From assembly GCA_035771175.1 (NCBI GenBank), contig CM069593.1, forward strand, positions 34,918,741-34,982,740: 64,000 bases of DNA, written 5' to 3'. The stretch's first letter is position 1. Each line of letters starts with the position of its first letter. This stretch comes from Paratinospora sagittata. Taxonomy: Eukaryota; Streptophyta; Magnoliopsida; Ranunculales; Menispermaceae. Positions 10,693-23,750 of the stretch are shown piece after piece. The notes under the pieces were generated by a model, which was not told the DNA's origin, ran no database searches, and worked only from the letters and a program-made list of their open reading frames with translations. Both the position numbers and the translations under genes were made by a program.

Positions 10693-11879
10693 CTAAAGTT
10701 GTTTTGGGCGTGCTAGACAATGGGATTCATCAAGGTGTTAGTAGAGAATATTTCAATAAGATAACCTAGCAAAACTGTGTAAGGAATAGAAAAATGGAGC
10801 AAGCAGAAGTGCCCACATTTTTCTCGTTGGAAATATCAGATTTTTGTCTTAGACGTGGATTGCGTGCTTCTGGGTTGTGTATCATCTTCTCTATTGACAG
10901 ATAGCAGGCTATAACAGGTCTATGTACACAAACCCTAGCGCTCGAGTTTTTGACTATCCGATAGCGTGTTATCAAGGCCTATCGCGCGCTATTGCCCATT
11001 TTACTAAAAATGGAAAGATGACAGCAACAGCTTTGTAGCGAATTATCAAAAGGGATAGCGCGCTATAGACAGTTTTTCAGAAAAACAAATGTTTTATTAT
11101 AGAACCCTATCAGCGTGCTATCAACACCGATAGTGAGCTAGTGCCTTGTAGAAAATTTTGGCAAATTGCTGGAAAGCCTTATTTTAAAAAACTAAGGAAC
11201 CATTCCATTGACTCAAAACATATTGAGATCAGATTATAAACTTTGAAATAATTCAAAACTCATTGAAGTTATGATTATAACCTTTCGAAAAACATTTTTT
11301 TCAAAATGAAATACTATTTCGAAGTGATTTTGAAGACTTTGCAAATTCCAGAGTTTTAATGCTGAGGTTGATCGAGGGGTTACCCTACACACCAAAGATC
11401 AAACTAATTCATTAGACATGATATATGTCTTCGTTCTTCGAGCTTGATCTTTGTAGACTTCGATAGCTATTGTTTGATGTGTTGTTGATGATTACTTGTA
11501 GCTCATAGAAAAAAAATACAGGTGATGTGTTCTTGTTTGATGTGTTTTCTTACCGAGAACACTTCATATACTTAAAGTTTAAAACAATAGATAGCCTCTC
11601 GAAATCTCTGCACAAAAGGGATAAAATGAAGAACTAACGAAATAATGAGGTTATCTTCAAGACAGTTTGCAATTTTGATCCAGTTCGAAGATTGTTTGGG
11701 CAAATGCAAGAATTACGACTTTCTTCTATTTAAACACTCTTTGGAAAGCTCGGTCTAACTTGCAAAAATCGTGTGTGTTCTATCTTTTAAAATCAGAGAA
11801 TGAGGGCTTTATAAAATTAGCAGTTGCAGGTTAAAGAGCAAGAGAGTACAGAAGATTTGAATTCAAAACGTTGTTTAAT
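10693..11879 (+). repeat. Satellite monomer 10 (first D-type copy)
   Basis: 1,187 bp. D marks: GTCTTAGACG, GGGTTGTGTATCATCTTC, GACAGATAG, TTATCAAAAGGG. The SacI site is destroyed (CTAGCGCTCGAG) while XhoI is kept. GATAGTGAGCTAG alters the third subunit core. Confidence 0.97.
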
Positions 11880-13068
11880 CTAAAGTTGTTTTGGGCGTGC
11901 TAGACAATGGGAATCATCAAGGTGTTAGTAGAGAATATTTCAATTAAGATAACCTAGCAAAACTGTGTAAGGAATAGAAAAATGGAGCAAGCAGAAGTGC
12001 CCTAAATTTTTCTCGTTACAAATATCAGATTTTTGTCTCAGATGTGGATTGCGTGCTTTTGGGTTGCGTATCATGTTTTCTATTGACAAATTGCAGGCTA
12101 TAACAGGTCTATGTACACAAACCCTAGAGCTCGAGTTTTTGACTATCCGATAGCGTGTTATCAAGGCCTATGGCGCGCTATTGCCCATTTTACTAAAAAT
12201 GGAAAGATCACGGCAACAGCTTTATAGCGAGTTATCAAAGGGGATAGCGCGCTATAGACCATTTTTCAGAAAAACAAATGTTTTATTATAGAACCCTATC
12301 AGGGTGCTATCAACACCGATTGTGCGCTAGTGCCTTATAGAAAATTTTGGCAAATTGCTGGAAAGCCTTATTTTAAAAAACTAAGGAACCATTCCATTGA
12401 CTCAAAACCTATTGAGATAAGATTATAAACTTTTAAATAATTCAAAACTCATTGAAATTATGATTAAAACCTTTCGAAAAACATTTTTTTCAAAATGAAA
12501 TACTATATCGAAGTGATTTTGAAGACTTTGCAATTTTCAGAGTTTTAATGCTGAGGTTGATCGAGGGGTTACCCTACACACCAAAGATCAAACTAATGCA
12601 TTAGACATGATATATGTCTTCGTTCTTCAAGCTTGATCTTTGTAGACTTCGATAGCTATTTTTTGATATGTTGTTGATGATTACTTGTAGGTCATAGAAA
12701 AAAAATACAGGTGATGTGTTCTTGTTTGATGTGTTTTCTTACCGAAAACACTTCATATACTTAAAGTTTAAAACAACAGATAGCCTCTGGGAATCTCTGC
12801 ACAAAAGGGATAAAATGAAGAACTTGCGAAATAATGTGGTTATCTTCAAGACAGTTTGCAATTTTGATCAGTTCGAAGATTGTTTGGGCAAATGCAAAAA
12901 TCACGACTTTCTTCTATTTAAACACTCTTTGGAAAGCTCAGTCTAACTTGCAAAAATCGTGTGTGTTCTATGTTTTAAAATCAGAGAATGAGGGCTTTAT
13001 AAAATTAGCAGTTGCAGGTTAAAGAGCAAGAGAGTACAGAATGATTTGAATTCAAAACGTTGTTTAAT
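11880..13068 (+). repeat. Satellite monomer 11 (mixed type)
   Basis: 1,189 bp. Reads CCCTAAAT, GTTACAAATATC, GATGTGG (CpG lost), GACAAATTG and CAGGGTGCTATC. In the distal part, AACTTGCG plus loss of one base (GATCAGTTC instead of GATTCAGTTC or GATCCAGTTC) joins a plus-strand frame. Confidence 0.96.
12815..12946 (+). other. Chance or relic open frame in the distal part of monomer 11
   Basis: An ATG-started 43-codon frame ending at TAA after GAAAGCTCAGTC. Read from an upstream non-ATG codon, the same frame is open from about 12716. Two changes open it: AACTTGCG removes a stop and a 1-bp loss in GATCAGTTC corrects the phase. Other monomers carry a stop or a frameshift here. No recognisable domain, and I infer no function. 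Confidence 0.1.
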
Positions 13069-14255
13069 CTAAAGTTGTTTTGGGCGTGCTAGACAATGGG
13101 AATCATCAAGGTTAAGTAGAGAATATTTCAATAAGATAACCTAGCAAAACTGTGTAAGGAATAGGAAAATGGAGCAAGCAGAAGTGCCCACATTTTTCTC
13201 GTTAGAAATATCAGATTTTTGTCTTAGACGTGGATTGCGTGCTTTTGGGTTGTGTATCATCTTCTCTATTGACAGATAGCAGGCTATAACAGATCTATGT
13301 ACACAAACCCTAGAGCTCGAGTTTTTGACTATCCGATAGCGTGTTATCAAGGCCTATGGCGCGCTATTGCCCATTTTACTAAAAATGGAAAGATCACGGC
13401 AACAGCTTTATAGCGAGTTATCAAAGGGGATAGCGCGATATAGACAATTTTTCAGAAAACACAAATGTTTTATTATAGAACCCTATCAGCGTGCTATCAA
13501 CACCGATTGTGCGCTAGTGCCTTATAGAAAATTTTTGCAAATTGCTGGAAAGCCTTATTTTAGAAAACTAAGGAATCATTCCATTGACTCAAAACATATT
13601 GAGATAAGATTATAAACTTTGAAATAACTCAAAACTCATTGAAATTATGATTAAAACCTTTCGAAAAACAATTTTTTCAAAATGAAATACTATATCGAAG
13701 TGATTTTGAAGCCTTTGCAATTTTCAGAGTTTTAGTGCTGAGATTGATCGAGGGGTTACCCTACACACCAAAGATCAAACTAATGCATTAGACATGATAT
13801 ATGTCTTCGTTCTTCGAGCTTGATCTTTGTAGACTTCGATAGCTATTGTTTGATGTGTTGTTGATGATTACTTGTAGCTCATAGAAAAAAATACAGGTGA
13901 TGTGTTCTTGTCTGATGTGTTTTCTTACCGAGAACACTTCATATACTTACAGTTTAAAACAATAGATAGCCTCTGGAAATCTCTGCACAAAAGGGATAAA
14001 ATGAAGAACTAGCGAAATAATGAGGTTATCTTCAAGACAGTTTGCAATTTTTATCCAGTTCGAAGATTGTTTGGGCAAATGCAATAATCACGACTTTCTT
14101 CTATTTAAACACTCTTTGGAAAGCTCAGTCTAACTTGCAAAAATCATGTGTGTTCTATGTTTTAAAATCAGAGAATGAGGGCTTTATAAAATTAGCAGTT
14201 GCAGGTTAAAGAGCAAGAGAGTACAGAATGATTTGAATTCAAAACGTTGTTTAAT
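13069..14255 (+). repeat. Satellite monomer 12
   Basis: 1,187 bp. Marks: CAAGGTTAAGTAGAG (2 bp shorter than the common form), AATAGGAAAATGG, CAGATCTATG, GCGCGATATAG, and the extra base in GAAAACACAAATG. Sister of monomer 16, 4,747 bp away. Confidence 0.97.
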
Positions 14256-15442
14256 CAAAATTTATTTTGGCCGTGCTACACAATGGGAATCATCAAGGTG
14301 TTAGTCGAGAATATTTCGATAAGATAACCTAGCAAAACTGTGTAACGAATAGAAAAATGGAGCAAGCAGAAGTGCCCACATTTTTCTCGTTAGAAATATC
14401 AGATTTTTGTCTTAGACGTGGATTGGTGCTTTTGGGTTGTGTATCATCTTTTCTATTGACAGATAGCAGGCTATAACAGGTTTATGTACACAAACCCTAG
14501 ACCTCGATTTTTTGACTTTCCGATAGCGTGTTATCAAGGCCTATGGCGCGCTATTGCCCATTTTACTAAAAATGGAAAAATCACGGCAACAGCTTTATAA
14601 CGAGTTATCAAAGGGGATAGCGCGCTATAGACAATTTTTCAGAAAACACAAATGTTTTATTATAGAACCCTATCAGCGTGCTATCAACACCGACTGTGCA
14701 CTAGTGCCTTATAGAAAATTTTGGCAAATTGCTGGAAAACCTTATTTTAAAAAAGTAAGGAACCATTCCATTGACTCAAAACATATTGAGATAAGGTTAT
14801 AAACTTTGAAATAATTCAAAACTCATTGAAATTATGATTAAAACCTTTCGAAAAACATTTTTTTCAAAATGAAATACTATATCGAAGTGATTTTGAAGAC
14901 TTTGGAATTTTCAGAGTTTTAGTGCTGAGATTGATCGAGGGGTTACCCTACACACCAAAGATCAAACTAATGCATTAGACATGATATATGTCTTCGTTCT
15001 TCGAGCTTGATCTTCGTAGACTTCGATAGCTATTGTTTGATGTGTTGTTGATGATTACTTGTAGCTCATAGAAAAAAATACAGGTGATGTGTTCTTGTTT
15101 GATGTGTTTTCTTACCGAGAACACTTCATATACTTACAGTTTAAAACAATAGATAGCCTCTGGAAATCTCTGCACAAAAGGGATAAAATGAAGAACTAGC
15201 GAAATAATGAGGTTATCTTCAAGACAGTTTGCAATTTTTATCCAGTTCGAAGATTGTTTGGGCAAATGCAATAATCACGACTTTCTTCTATTTAAACACT
15301 CTTTGGAAAGCTCAGTCTAACTTGCAAAAATCGTGTGTGTTCTATGTTTTAAAATCAGAGAATGAGGGCTTTATAAAATTAGCAGTTGCAGGGTAAAGAG
15401 CAAGAGAGTACAGAATGATTTGAATTCAAAACGTTGTTTAAT
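14256..15442 (+). repeat. Satellite monomer 13
   Basis: 1,187 bp. Starts with a diverged landmark (ATTTATTTTGGCCGTGC) shared with monomer 14. Has GATTGGTGC (2 bp lost), AGACCTCGAT (both SacI and XhoI lost) and the extra base in GAAAACACAAATG. Confidence 0.96.
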
Positions 15443-16627
15443 CAAAGTTTATTTTGGCCGTGCTACACAATGGGAATCATCAAGGTGTTAGTCGAGAATA
15501 TTTCAATAAGATAACCTAGCAAAACTGTGTAACGAATAGAAAAATGGAGCAAGCAGAAGTGCCCACATTTTTCTCGTTAGAAATATCAGATTTTTGTCTT
15601 AGACGTGGATTGGTGCTTTTGGGTTGTGTATCATCTTTTCTATTGACAGATAGCAGGCTATAACAGGTTTATGTACACAAACCCTAGAGCTCGAGTTTTT
15701 GACTTTCCGATAGCGTGTTATCAAGGCCTATGGCGCGCTATTGCCCATTTTACTAAAAATGGAAAGATCACGGCAACAACTTTATAACGAGTTATCAAAG
15801 GGGATAGCGCGCTATAGACAATTTTTCAGAAAAACAAATGTTTTATTATAGAACCTTATCAGCGTGCTACCAACACCGATAGTGCGCTAGTGCCTTGTAG
15901 AAAATTTTGGCAAATTGCTGGAAAGCCTTATTTTAAAAAACTAAGGAACCATTCCATTGACTCAAAACATATTGAGATAAGATTATAAACTTTGAAATAA
16001 TTCAAAACTCATTGAAATTATGATTAAAACCTTTCGAAAAACATTTTTTTCAAAATGAAATACTATATCGAAGTGATTTTGAAGCCTTTGCAATTTTCAG
16101 AGTTTTAGTGCTGAGATTGATCGAGGGGTTACCCTACACACCAAAGATCAAACTAATGCATTAGACATGATATATGTCTTCGTTCTTCGAGCTTGATCTT
16201 TTTAGACTTCGATAGCTATTGTTTGATGTGTTGTTGATGATTACTTGTAGCTCATAGATAAAAAATACAGGTGATGTGTTCTTCTATGATTTGTTTCTTA
16301 CCGAAAACACTTCATATACTTAAAGTTTAAAACAATAGATAGCCTCTGGAAATCTCAGCACAAAAGGGATAAAATGAAGAACTAACGAAATAATGAGGTT
16401 ATCTTCAAGGCAGTTTGCAATTTTGATTCAGTTCGAAGATTGTTTGGGCAAATGCAAGAATCACGGCTTTCTTCTATTTAAACACTCTTTGGAAAGCTCA
16501 GTCTAACTTGCAAAATCGTGTGTGTTCTATGTTTTAAAATCAGAGAACGAGGGCTTTATAAAATTAGCAGTTGCAGGTTATAGAGCAAGAGAGTACAGAA
16601 TGATTTGAATTCAAAACGTTGTTTAAT
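15443..16627 (+). repeat. Satellite monomer 14
   Basis: 1,185 bp. The front matches monomer 13 (GTTTATTTTGGCCGTGC, GATTGGTGC), but the centre lacks the extra base (GAAAAACAAATG) and GATAGTGCG replaces GACTGTGCA. TTCTATGATTTG is a private change near 16290. Confidence 0.96.
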
Positions 16628-17815
16628 CTAAAGTTGTTTTGGGCGTGCTAGACAATGGGAATCATCAAGGTGTTAGTAGAGAATATTTCAATAAGATAAC
16701 CTAGCAAAACTGTGTAAGGAATAGAAAAATGGAGCAAGCAGAAGTGCCCACATTTTTCTCGTTAGAAATATCAGATTTTTGTCTTAGACGTGGATTGCGT
16801 GCTTTTGGGTTGTGTATCATCTTCTCTATTGACAGATAGCAGGCTATAACAGGTCTATGTACACAAACCCTAGAGCTCGAGTTTTTGACTATCCGATAGC
16901 GTGTTATCAAGGCCTATGGCGCGCTATTGCCCATTTTACTAAAAATGAAAAGATCACGGCAACAGCTTTATAGCGAGTTATCAAACGGGATAGCGCGCTA
17001 TAGACCATTTCTCAGAAAAACAAATGTTTTATTATAGAACCCTATCAGGGTGCTATCAACACCGATTGTGCGCTAGTGCCTTATAGAAAATTTTGGCAAA
17101 TTGCTGAAAAGCCTTATTTTAAAAAACTAAGGAACCATTCCATTGACTCAAAACATATTGAGATAAGATTGTAAACTTTGAAATAATTCAAAACTCATTG
17201 AAATTATGATTAAAAACTTTCGAAAAACATTTTTTTCAAAATGAAATACTATATCGAAGTGATTTTGAAAACTTTGCAATTTTCAGAGTTTTAATGCTGA
17301 GGTTGATCAAGGGGTTACCCTACACACCAAAGATCAAACTAATGCATTAGACTTGATATATGTCTTCGTTCTTCGAGCTTGATCTTTGTAGACTTCGATA
17401 GCTATTGTTTGATGTGTTGTTGATGATTACTTGTAGCTCATAGAAAAAAAATACAGGTGATGTGTTCTTGTTTGATGTGTTTTCTTTCCGAGAACACTTC
17501 ATATACTTAAAGTTTAAAACAATAGATAGCCTCTGCAAATCTCAGCACAAAAGGGATAAAATGAAGAACTAACGAAATAATGAGGTTGTCTTCAAGACAG
17601 TTTGCAATTTTGATTCAGTTCGAAGATTGTTTGTGCAAATGCAAGAATCACGACTTTCTTCTATTTAAACACTCTTTGGAAAGCTCAGTCTAACTTGCAA
17701 AAATCGTGTGTGTTCTATGTTTTAAAATCAGAGAATGAGGGCTTTATAAAATTAGCAGTTGCAGGTTAAAGAGCAAGAGAGTACAGAATGATTTGAATTC
17801 AAAACGTTGTTTAAT
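16628..17815 (+). repeat. Satellite monomer 15
   Basis: 1,188 bp. D-type front with a B-like centre (CAGGGTGCTATC, CGATTGTGCG). Private marks: TCAAACGGG, GACTTGATATATG, TTTCTTTCCGAG. Confidence 0.96.
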
Positions 17816-19001
17816 CTAAAGTTGTTTTGGGCGTGCTAGACAATGGGAATCATCAAGGTTAAGTAGAGAATATTTCAATAAGATAACCTAGCAAAACTGT
17901 GTAAGGAATAGGAAAATGGAGCAAGCAGAAGTGCCCACATTTTCTCGTTAGAAATATCAGATTTTTGTCTTAGACGTGGATTGCGTGCTTTTGGGTTGTG
18001 TATCATCTTCTCTATTGACAGATAGCAGGCTATAACAGATCTATGTACACAAACCCTAGAGCTCGAGTTTTTGACTATCCGATAGCGTGTTATCAAGGCC
18101 TATGGCGCGCTATTGCCCATTTTACTAAAAATGGAAAGATCACGGCAACAGCTTTATAGCGAGTTATCAAAGGGGATAGCGCGATATAGACAATTTTTCA
18201 GAAAACACAAATGTTTTATTATAGAACCCTATCAGCGTGCTATCAACACCGATTGTGCGCTAGTGCCTTATAGAAAATTTTGGCAAATTGCTGGAAAACC
18301 TTATTTTAAAATAGTAAGGAACCATTCCATTGACTCAAAACATATTGAGATAAGATTATAAACTTTGAAATAATTCAAAACTCATTGAAATTATGATTAA
18401 AACCTTTCGAAAAATATTTTTTTCAAAATGAAATACTATATCGAAGTGATTTTGAAGACTTTGGAATTTTCAGAGTTTTAGTGCTGAGATTGATCGAGGG
18501 GTTACCCTACACACCAAAGATCAAACTAATCCATTAGACATGATATATGTCTTCGTTCTTCGAGCTTGATCTTCGTAGACTTTGATAGCTATTGTTTGAT
18601 GTGTTGTTGATGATTACTTGTAGCTCATAGAAAAAAATACAGGTGATGTGTTCTTGTTTGATGTGTTTTCTTACCGAGAACACTTCATATACTTACAGTT
18701 TAAAACAATAGATAGCCTCTGGAAATCTCTGCACGAAAGGGATAAAATGAAGAACTAGCGAAATAAGGAGGTTATCTTCAAGACAGTTTGCAATTTTGAT
18801 TCAGTTCGAAGATTGTTTGGGCAAATGCAAGAATCACGACTTTCTTCTATTTAAACACTCTTTGGAAAGCTCAGTCTAACTTTCAAAAATCGTGTGTGTT
18901 CTATCTTTTAAAATCAGAGATTGAGGGCTTTATAAAATTTGCAGTTGCAGGTTAAAGAGCAAGAGAGTACAGAATGATTTGAATTCAAAACGTTGTTTAA
19001 T
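17816..19001 (+). repeat. Satellite monomer 16
   Basis: 1,186 bp. Sister of monomer 12 (GGTTAAGTAGAG, AATAGGAAAATGG, CAGATCTATG, GCGCGATATAG). It loses one T in CACATTTTCTCG. The distal part switches to the monomer 13 pattern (CTTTGGAATTTTC), so it is also a mosaic. Confidence 0.96.
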
Positions 19002-20188
19002 CTAAAGTTGTTTTGGGCGTGCTACAAAATGGGAATCATCAAGGTGTTAGTAGAGAATATTTCAATAAGATAACCTAGCAAAACTGTGTAAGGAATAGAA
19101 AAATGGAGCAAGCAGAAGTGCCCACATTTTTCTCGTTAGAAATATCAGATTTTTGTCTTAGACGTGGATTGCGTGCTTTTGGGTTGTGTATCATCTTCTC
19201 TATTGACAGATAGCAGGATATAGCAGGTCTATGTACACAAACCCTAGAGCTCGAGTTTTTGACTATCCGATAGCGTGTTATCAAGGCCTATGGCGCGCTA
19301 TTGTCCATTTTACTAAAAATGGAAAGATCACAGCAACAGCTTTATAGCGAGTTATCAAAAGGGATAGCGCTATAGACAATTTTTCAGAAAAACAAATGTT
19401 TTATTATAGAACCCTATCAGCGTGCTATCAACACCGATAGTGCGCTAGTGCCTTATAGAAAATTTAGGCAAATTGCTGGAAAGCCTTATTTTAAAAAACT
19501 AAGGAACCCTTCCAATGACTCAAAACATATTGAGATAAGATTATAAACTTTTAAATAATTCAAAACTGATTGAAATTATGATTAAAACCTTTCGAAAAAC
19601 ATTTTTTTCAAAAATGAAATACTATATCGAAGTGATTTTGAAGACTTTGCAATTTTCAGAGTTTTAATGCTGAGGTTGATCGAGGGGTTACCCTACACAC
19701 CAAAGATCAAACTAATGCATTAGACATGATATATGTCTTCGTTCTTCGAGCTTGATCTTTGTAGACTTCGATAGCTATTGTTTGATGTGTTGTTGATGAT
19801 TACTTGTAGCTCATAGAAAAAAAATACAGGTGATGTGTTCTTGTTTGATGTGTTTTCTTACCGAGAACACTTCATATACTTAAAGTTTAAAACAATAAAT
19901 AGTCTCTGGAAATCTCAGCACAAAAGGGATAAAATGAAGAACTAACGAAATAATGAGGTTATCTTCAAGGCAGTTTGCAATTTTGATTCAGTTCGAAGAT
20001 TGTTTGAGCAAATGCAAGAATCACGACTTTCTTCTATTTAAACACTCTTTGGAAAGCACAGTCTAACTTGCAAAAATCGTGTTTGTTCTATCTTTTAAAA
20101 TCAGAGAATGAGGGCTTTATAAAATTAGCAGTTGCAGGTTAAAGAGCAAGAGAGTACAGAATGATTTGAATTCAAAACGTTGTTTAAT
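19002..20188 (+). repeat. Satellite monomer 17
   Basis: 1,187 bp. The central palindrome is shortened by 2 bp to ATAGCGCTAT. Other marks: GCTACAAAATGGG, AGGATATAGCAGG, TTTAGGCAAAT, and one extra A in TCAAAAATGAAAT. Confidence 0.96.
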
Positions 20189-21376
20189 CTAAAGTTGTTT
20201 TGGGCGTGCCAGACAATGGGAATCATCAAGGTGTTAGTAGAGAATATTTCAATCAGATAACCTAGCAAAACTGTGTAAGGAATAGAAAAATGGAGCAAGC
20301 AGAAGTGCCCACATTTTTCTCGTTAGAAATATCAGATTTTTGTCTTAGACGTGGATTGCGTACTTTTGGGTTGTGTATCATCCTCTTTATTGACAGATAG
20401 CAGGCTATAACAAGTCTACGTTCACAAACCCTAGAGCTCGAGTTTTTGACTATCCGATAGCGTGTTTTCAAGGCCTATGGCGCGCTATTGCCCATTTTAC
20501 TAAAAATGGAAAGATCACGGCAACAGCTTTATAGCGAGTTATCAAAGGGGATAACGCGCTATAGACAATTTTTCAGAACACACAAATGTTTTATTATAGA
20601 ACCCTATCAGCGTGCTATCAACACCGATTGTGCGCTAGTGCCTTATAGAAAATTTTGGCAAATTGCCGGTAAACCTTATTTTAAAAAAGTAGGGAACCAT
20701 TCCATTGACTCAAAACATATTGAGATAAGATTATAAACTTTGAAATAATTCAAAACTCATTGAAATTATGATTAAAACCTTTCGAAAAACATTTTTTTCA
20801 AAATGAAATACTATATCGAAGTGATTTTGAAGCCTTTGCAATTTTCAGAGTTTTAGTGCTGAGATTGATCGAGGGGTTACCCTACACACCAAACATCAAA
20901 CTAATGCCTTAGACATGATATATGTCTTCGTTCTTCGAGCTTCATCTTTGTAGACTTCGATAGCTATTGTTTGATGTGTTGTTGATGATTACTTGTAGCT
21001 CATAGAAAAAAATACAGGTGATGTGTTCTTGTTTGATGTGTTTTCTTACCGAGAACACTTCATACACTTACAGTTTAAAACAATAGATAGCCTCTGGAAA
21101 TCTCTGCACAAAAGGGATAAAATGAAGAACTAGCGAAATAATGAGGTTATCTTCAAGACAGTTTGCAATTTTGATCCAGTTCGAAGATTGTTTGGGCCAA
21201 TGCAAGAATCGCGACTTTCTTCTATTTAAACACCCTTTGGAAAGCTCAGTCTAACTTGCAAAAATCGTGTGTGTTCTATCTTTTAAAATCAGAGATTGAG
21301 GGCTTTATAAAATTAGCAGTTGCAGGTTAAAGAGCAAGAGACTACAGAATGATTTGAATTCAAAACGTTGTTTAAT
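20189..21376 (+). repeat. Satellite monomer 18
   Basis: 1,188 bp. Carries a rare haplotype near 20360-20425 (TGCGTACTTTTGGG, ATCATCCTC, CAAGTCTACGTTCAC) that reappears in monomer 31, 15.4 kb downstream. Also has the extra base, as GAACACACAAATG. Confidence 0.97.
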
Positions 21377-22564
21377 CTAAAGTTGTTTTGGGCGTGCTAG
21401 ACAATGGGAATCATCAAGGTGTTAGTAGAGAATATTTCAATTAAGATAACCTAGCAAAACTGTGTAAGGAATAGAATAATGGAGCAAGCAGAAGTGCCCA
21501 CATTTTTCTCGTTAGAAATATCAGATTTTTGTATTAGACGTGGATTGCGTGCTTTTGGGTTGTGTATCATGTTCTCCATTGACAGATGGCAGGCTATAGC
21601 AGGTCTATGTACACAAACCCTAGAGCTCGAGTTTTTGACTATCCGATAGCGTGTTATCAAGGCCTATGGCGTGCTATTGTCCATTTTACTAAAAATGGAA
21701 AGATCACAGCAACAGCTTTATAGCGAGTTATCAAAAGGGATAGCGCGCTATAGACAATTTTTCAGAAAAACAAATGTTTTATTATAGAACCCTATCTGCG
21801 TGCTATCAACACCGATAGTGCGCTAGTGCCTTGTAGAAAATTTTGGCAAATTACTGGAAAGCCTTATTTTTAAAAACTAAGGAACCATTCCATTGACTCA
21901 AAACATATTGAGATAAGATTATAAACTTTGAATTAATTCAAAACTCATTGAAATTATGATTAAAACCTTTCGAAAAACATTTTTTTCAAAATGAAATACT
22001 ATATCGAAGTGATTTTGAAGACTTTGCAATTTTCAGAGTTTTAGTGCTGAGATTGATCGAGAGGTTACCCTACACACCAAAGATCAAACTAATGCATTAG
22101 ACATGATATATGTCTTCGTTCTTCGAGCTTGATCTTTGTAGACTTCGATAGCTGTTGTCTGATGTGTTGTTGATGAATACTTGTAGCTCATAGAAAAAAA
22201 TACAGTTGATGTGTTCTTGTTTGATGTGTTTTCTTATCGAGAAGACTTCATATACTTACAGTTTAAAACAATAGATAGCCTCTGGAAATCTCTGCACGAA
22301 AGGGATAAAATGAAGAACTAGCGAAATAATGAGGTTATCTTCAAGGCAGTTTGCGATTTTGATCCAGTTCAAAGATTGTTTGGGCAAATGCAACAATCAC
22401 GACTTTCTTCTATTTAAACACTCTTTGGAAAGCACAGTCTAACTTGCAAAAATCGTGTTTGTTCTATCTTTTAAAATCAGAGAATGAGGGCCTTATAAAA
22501 TTAGCAGTTGCAGGTTAAAGAGCAAGAGAGTACAGAATGATTTGAATTCAAAACGTTGTTTAAT
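21377..22564 (+). repeat. Satellite monomer 19
   Basis: 1,188 bp. Marks: GTATTAGACG, CTCCATTGACAGATGG, GCGTGCTATTGTCC, TATCTGCGTGC. The part after about 22200 belongs to the first copy of the 3,562-bp duplication. Confidence 0.97.
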
Positions 22565-23750
22565 CTAAAGTTGTTTTGGGCATGCTAGACAATGGGAATC
22601 ATCAAGGTTAAGTAGAGAATATTTCAATAAGATAACCTAGCAAAACTGTGTAAGGAATAGAAAAATGGAGCAAGCAGAAGTGCCCACATTTTTCTCGTTA
22701 GAAATATCAGATTTTTGTCTTAGACGTGGAATGCGTGCTTTTGGGTTGTGTATCATCTTCTCTATTAACAGATAGCAGGCTATAACAGGTCTATGTACAC
22801 AAACCCTAGAGCTCGAGTTTTTGACTATCCGATAGCGTGTTATGAAGGCCTAGGGCGCGCTATTGCCCATTTTACTAAAAATGGAAAGATCACGGCAACA
22901 GCTTTATAGCGAGTTATCAAAGGGGATAGCGCTATAGACAATTCTTCAGAAAACACAAATGTTTTATTATAGAACCCTATCAGCGTGCTGTCAACACCGA
23001 TTGTGCGCTAGTGCCTTATAGAAAATTTTGGCAAATTGCTGGAAAACCTTATTTTAAAAAAGTAAGGAACCATTCCATTGACTCAAAACATATTGAGATA
23101 AGATTATAAACTTTAAAATAATTCAAAACTCATTGAAATTATGTTTAAAACCTTTCGAAAAACATTTTATTCAAAATGAAATACTATATCGAAGTGATTT
23201 TGAAGACTTTGCAACTTTCAGAGTTTTAGTGCTGAGATTGATCGAGGGGTTACCCTACACACCAAAGATCAAACTAATGCATTAGACATGATATATGTCT
23301 TCGTTCTTCGAGCTTGATCTTTGTAGACTTCGATAGCTATTGTTTGATGTGTTGTTGATGATTACTTGTAGCTCGTAGAAAAAAAATACAGATGATGTGT
23401 TCTTGTTTGATGTGTTTTCTTACCGAGAACACTTCATATACTTACAGTTTAAAACAATAGACAGCCTCTGGAAATCTCTGCACGAAAGGGATAAACTGAA
23501 GAACTAGCGAAATAATGAGGTTATCTTCAAGACAGTTTGCAATTTTGATCCAATTCGAAGATTGTTTGGGGAAATGCAGGAATCACGATTTTCTTCTATT
23601 TAAACACTCTTTAGAAAGCACAGTCTAACTTGCAAAAATCGTCTTTGTTCTATCTTTTAAAATCAGAGAATGAGGGCTTTATAAAATTAGCAGTTGCTGG
23701 TTAAAGAGCAAGAGAGTACAGAATGATTTGAATTGAAAACGTTGTTTAAT
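22565..23750 (+). repeat. Satellite monomer 20 (duplication copy 1, unit 1)
   Basis: 1,186 bp. Marks: GGGCATGCTAG, GTGGAATGCG, CTATTAACAGATAG, GTTATGAAGGCCTAGGG, and the shortened ATAGCGCTAT. Pairs with monomer 23. Private changes include ATAAACTGAAG and AATTGAAAACG (EcoRI lost). Confidence 0.97.

Noticed and set aside
17347..17538. A minus-strand 63-codon open frame in the distal part of monomer 15
   Set aside because: Opened by private substitutions in one copy (GACTTGATATATG, TTTCTTTCCGAG, CTCTGCAAATC) in a region that is closed in nearly all other monomers; chance.
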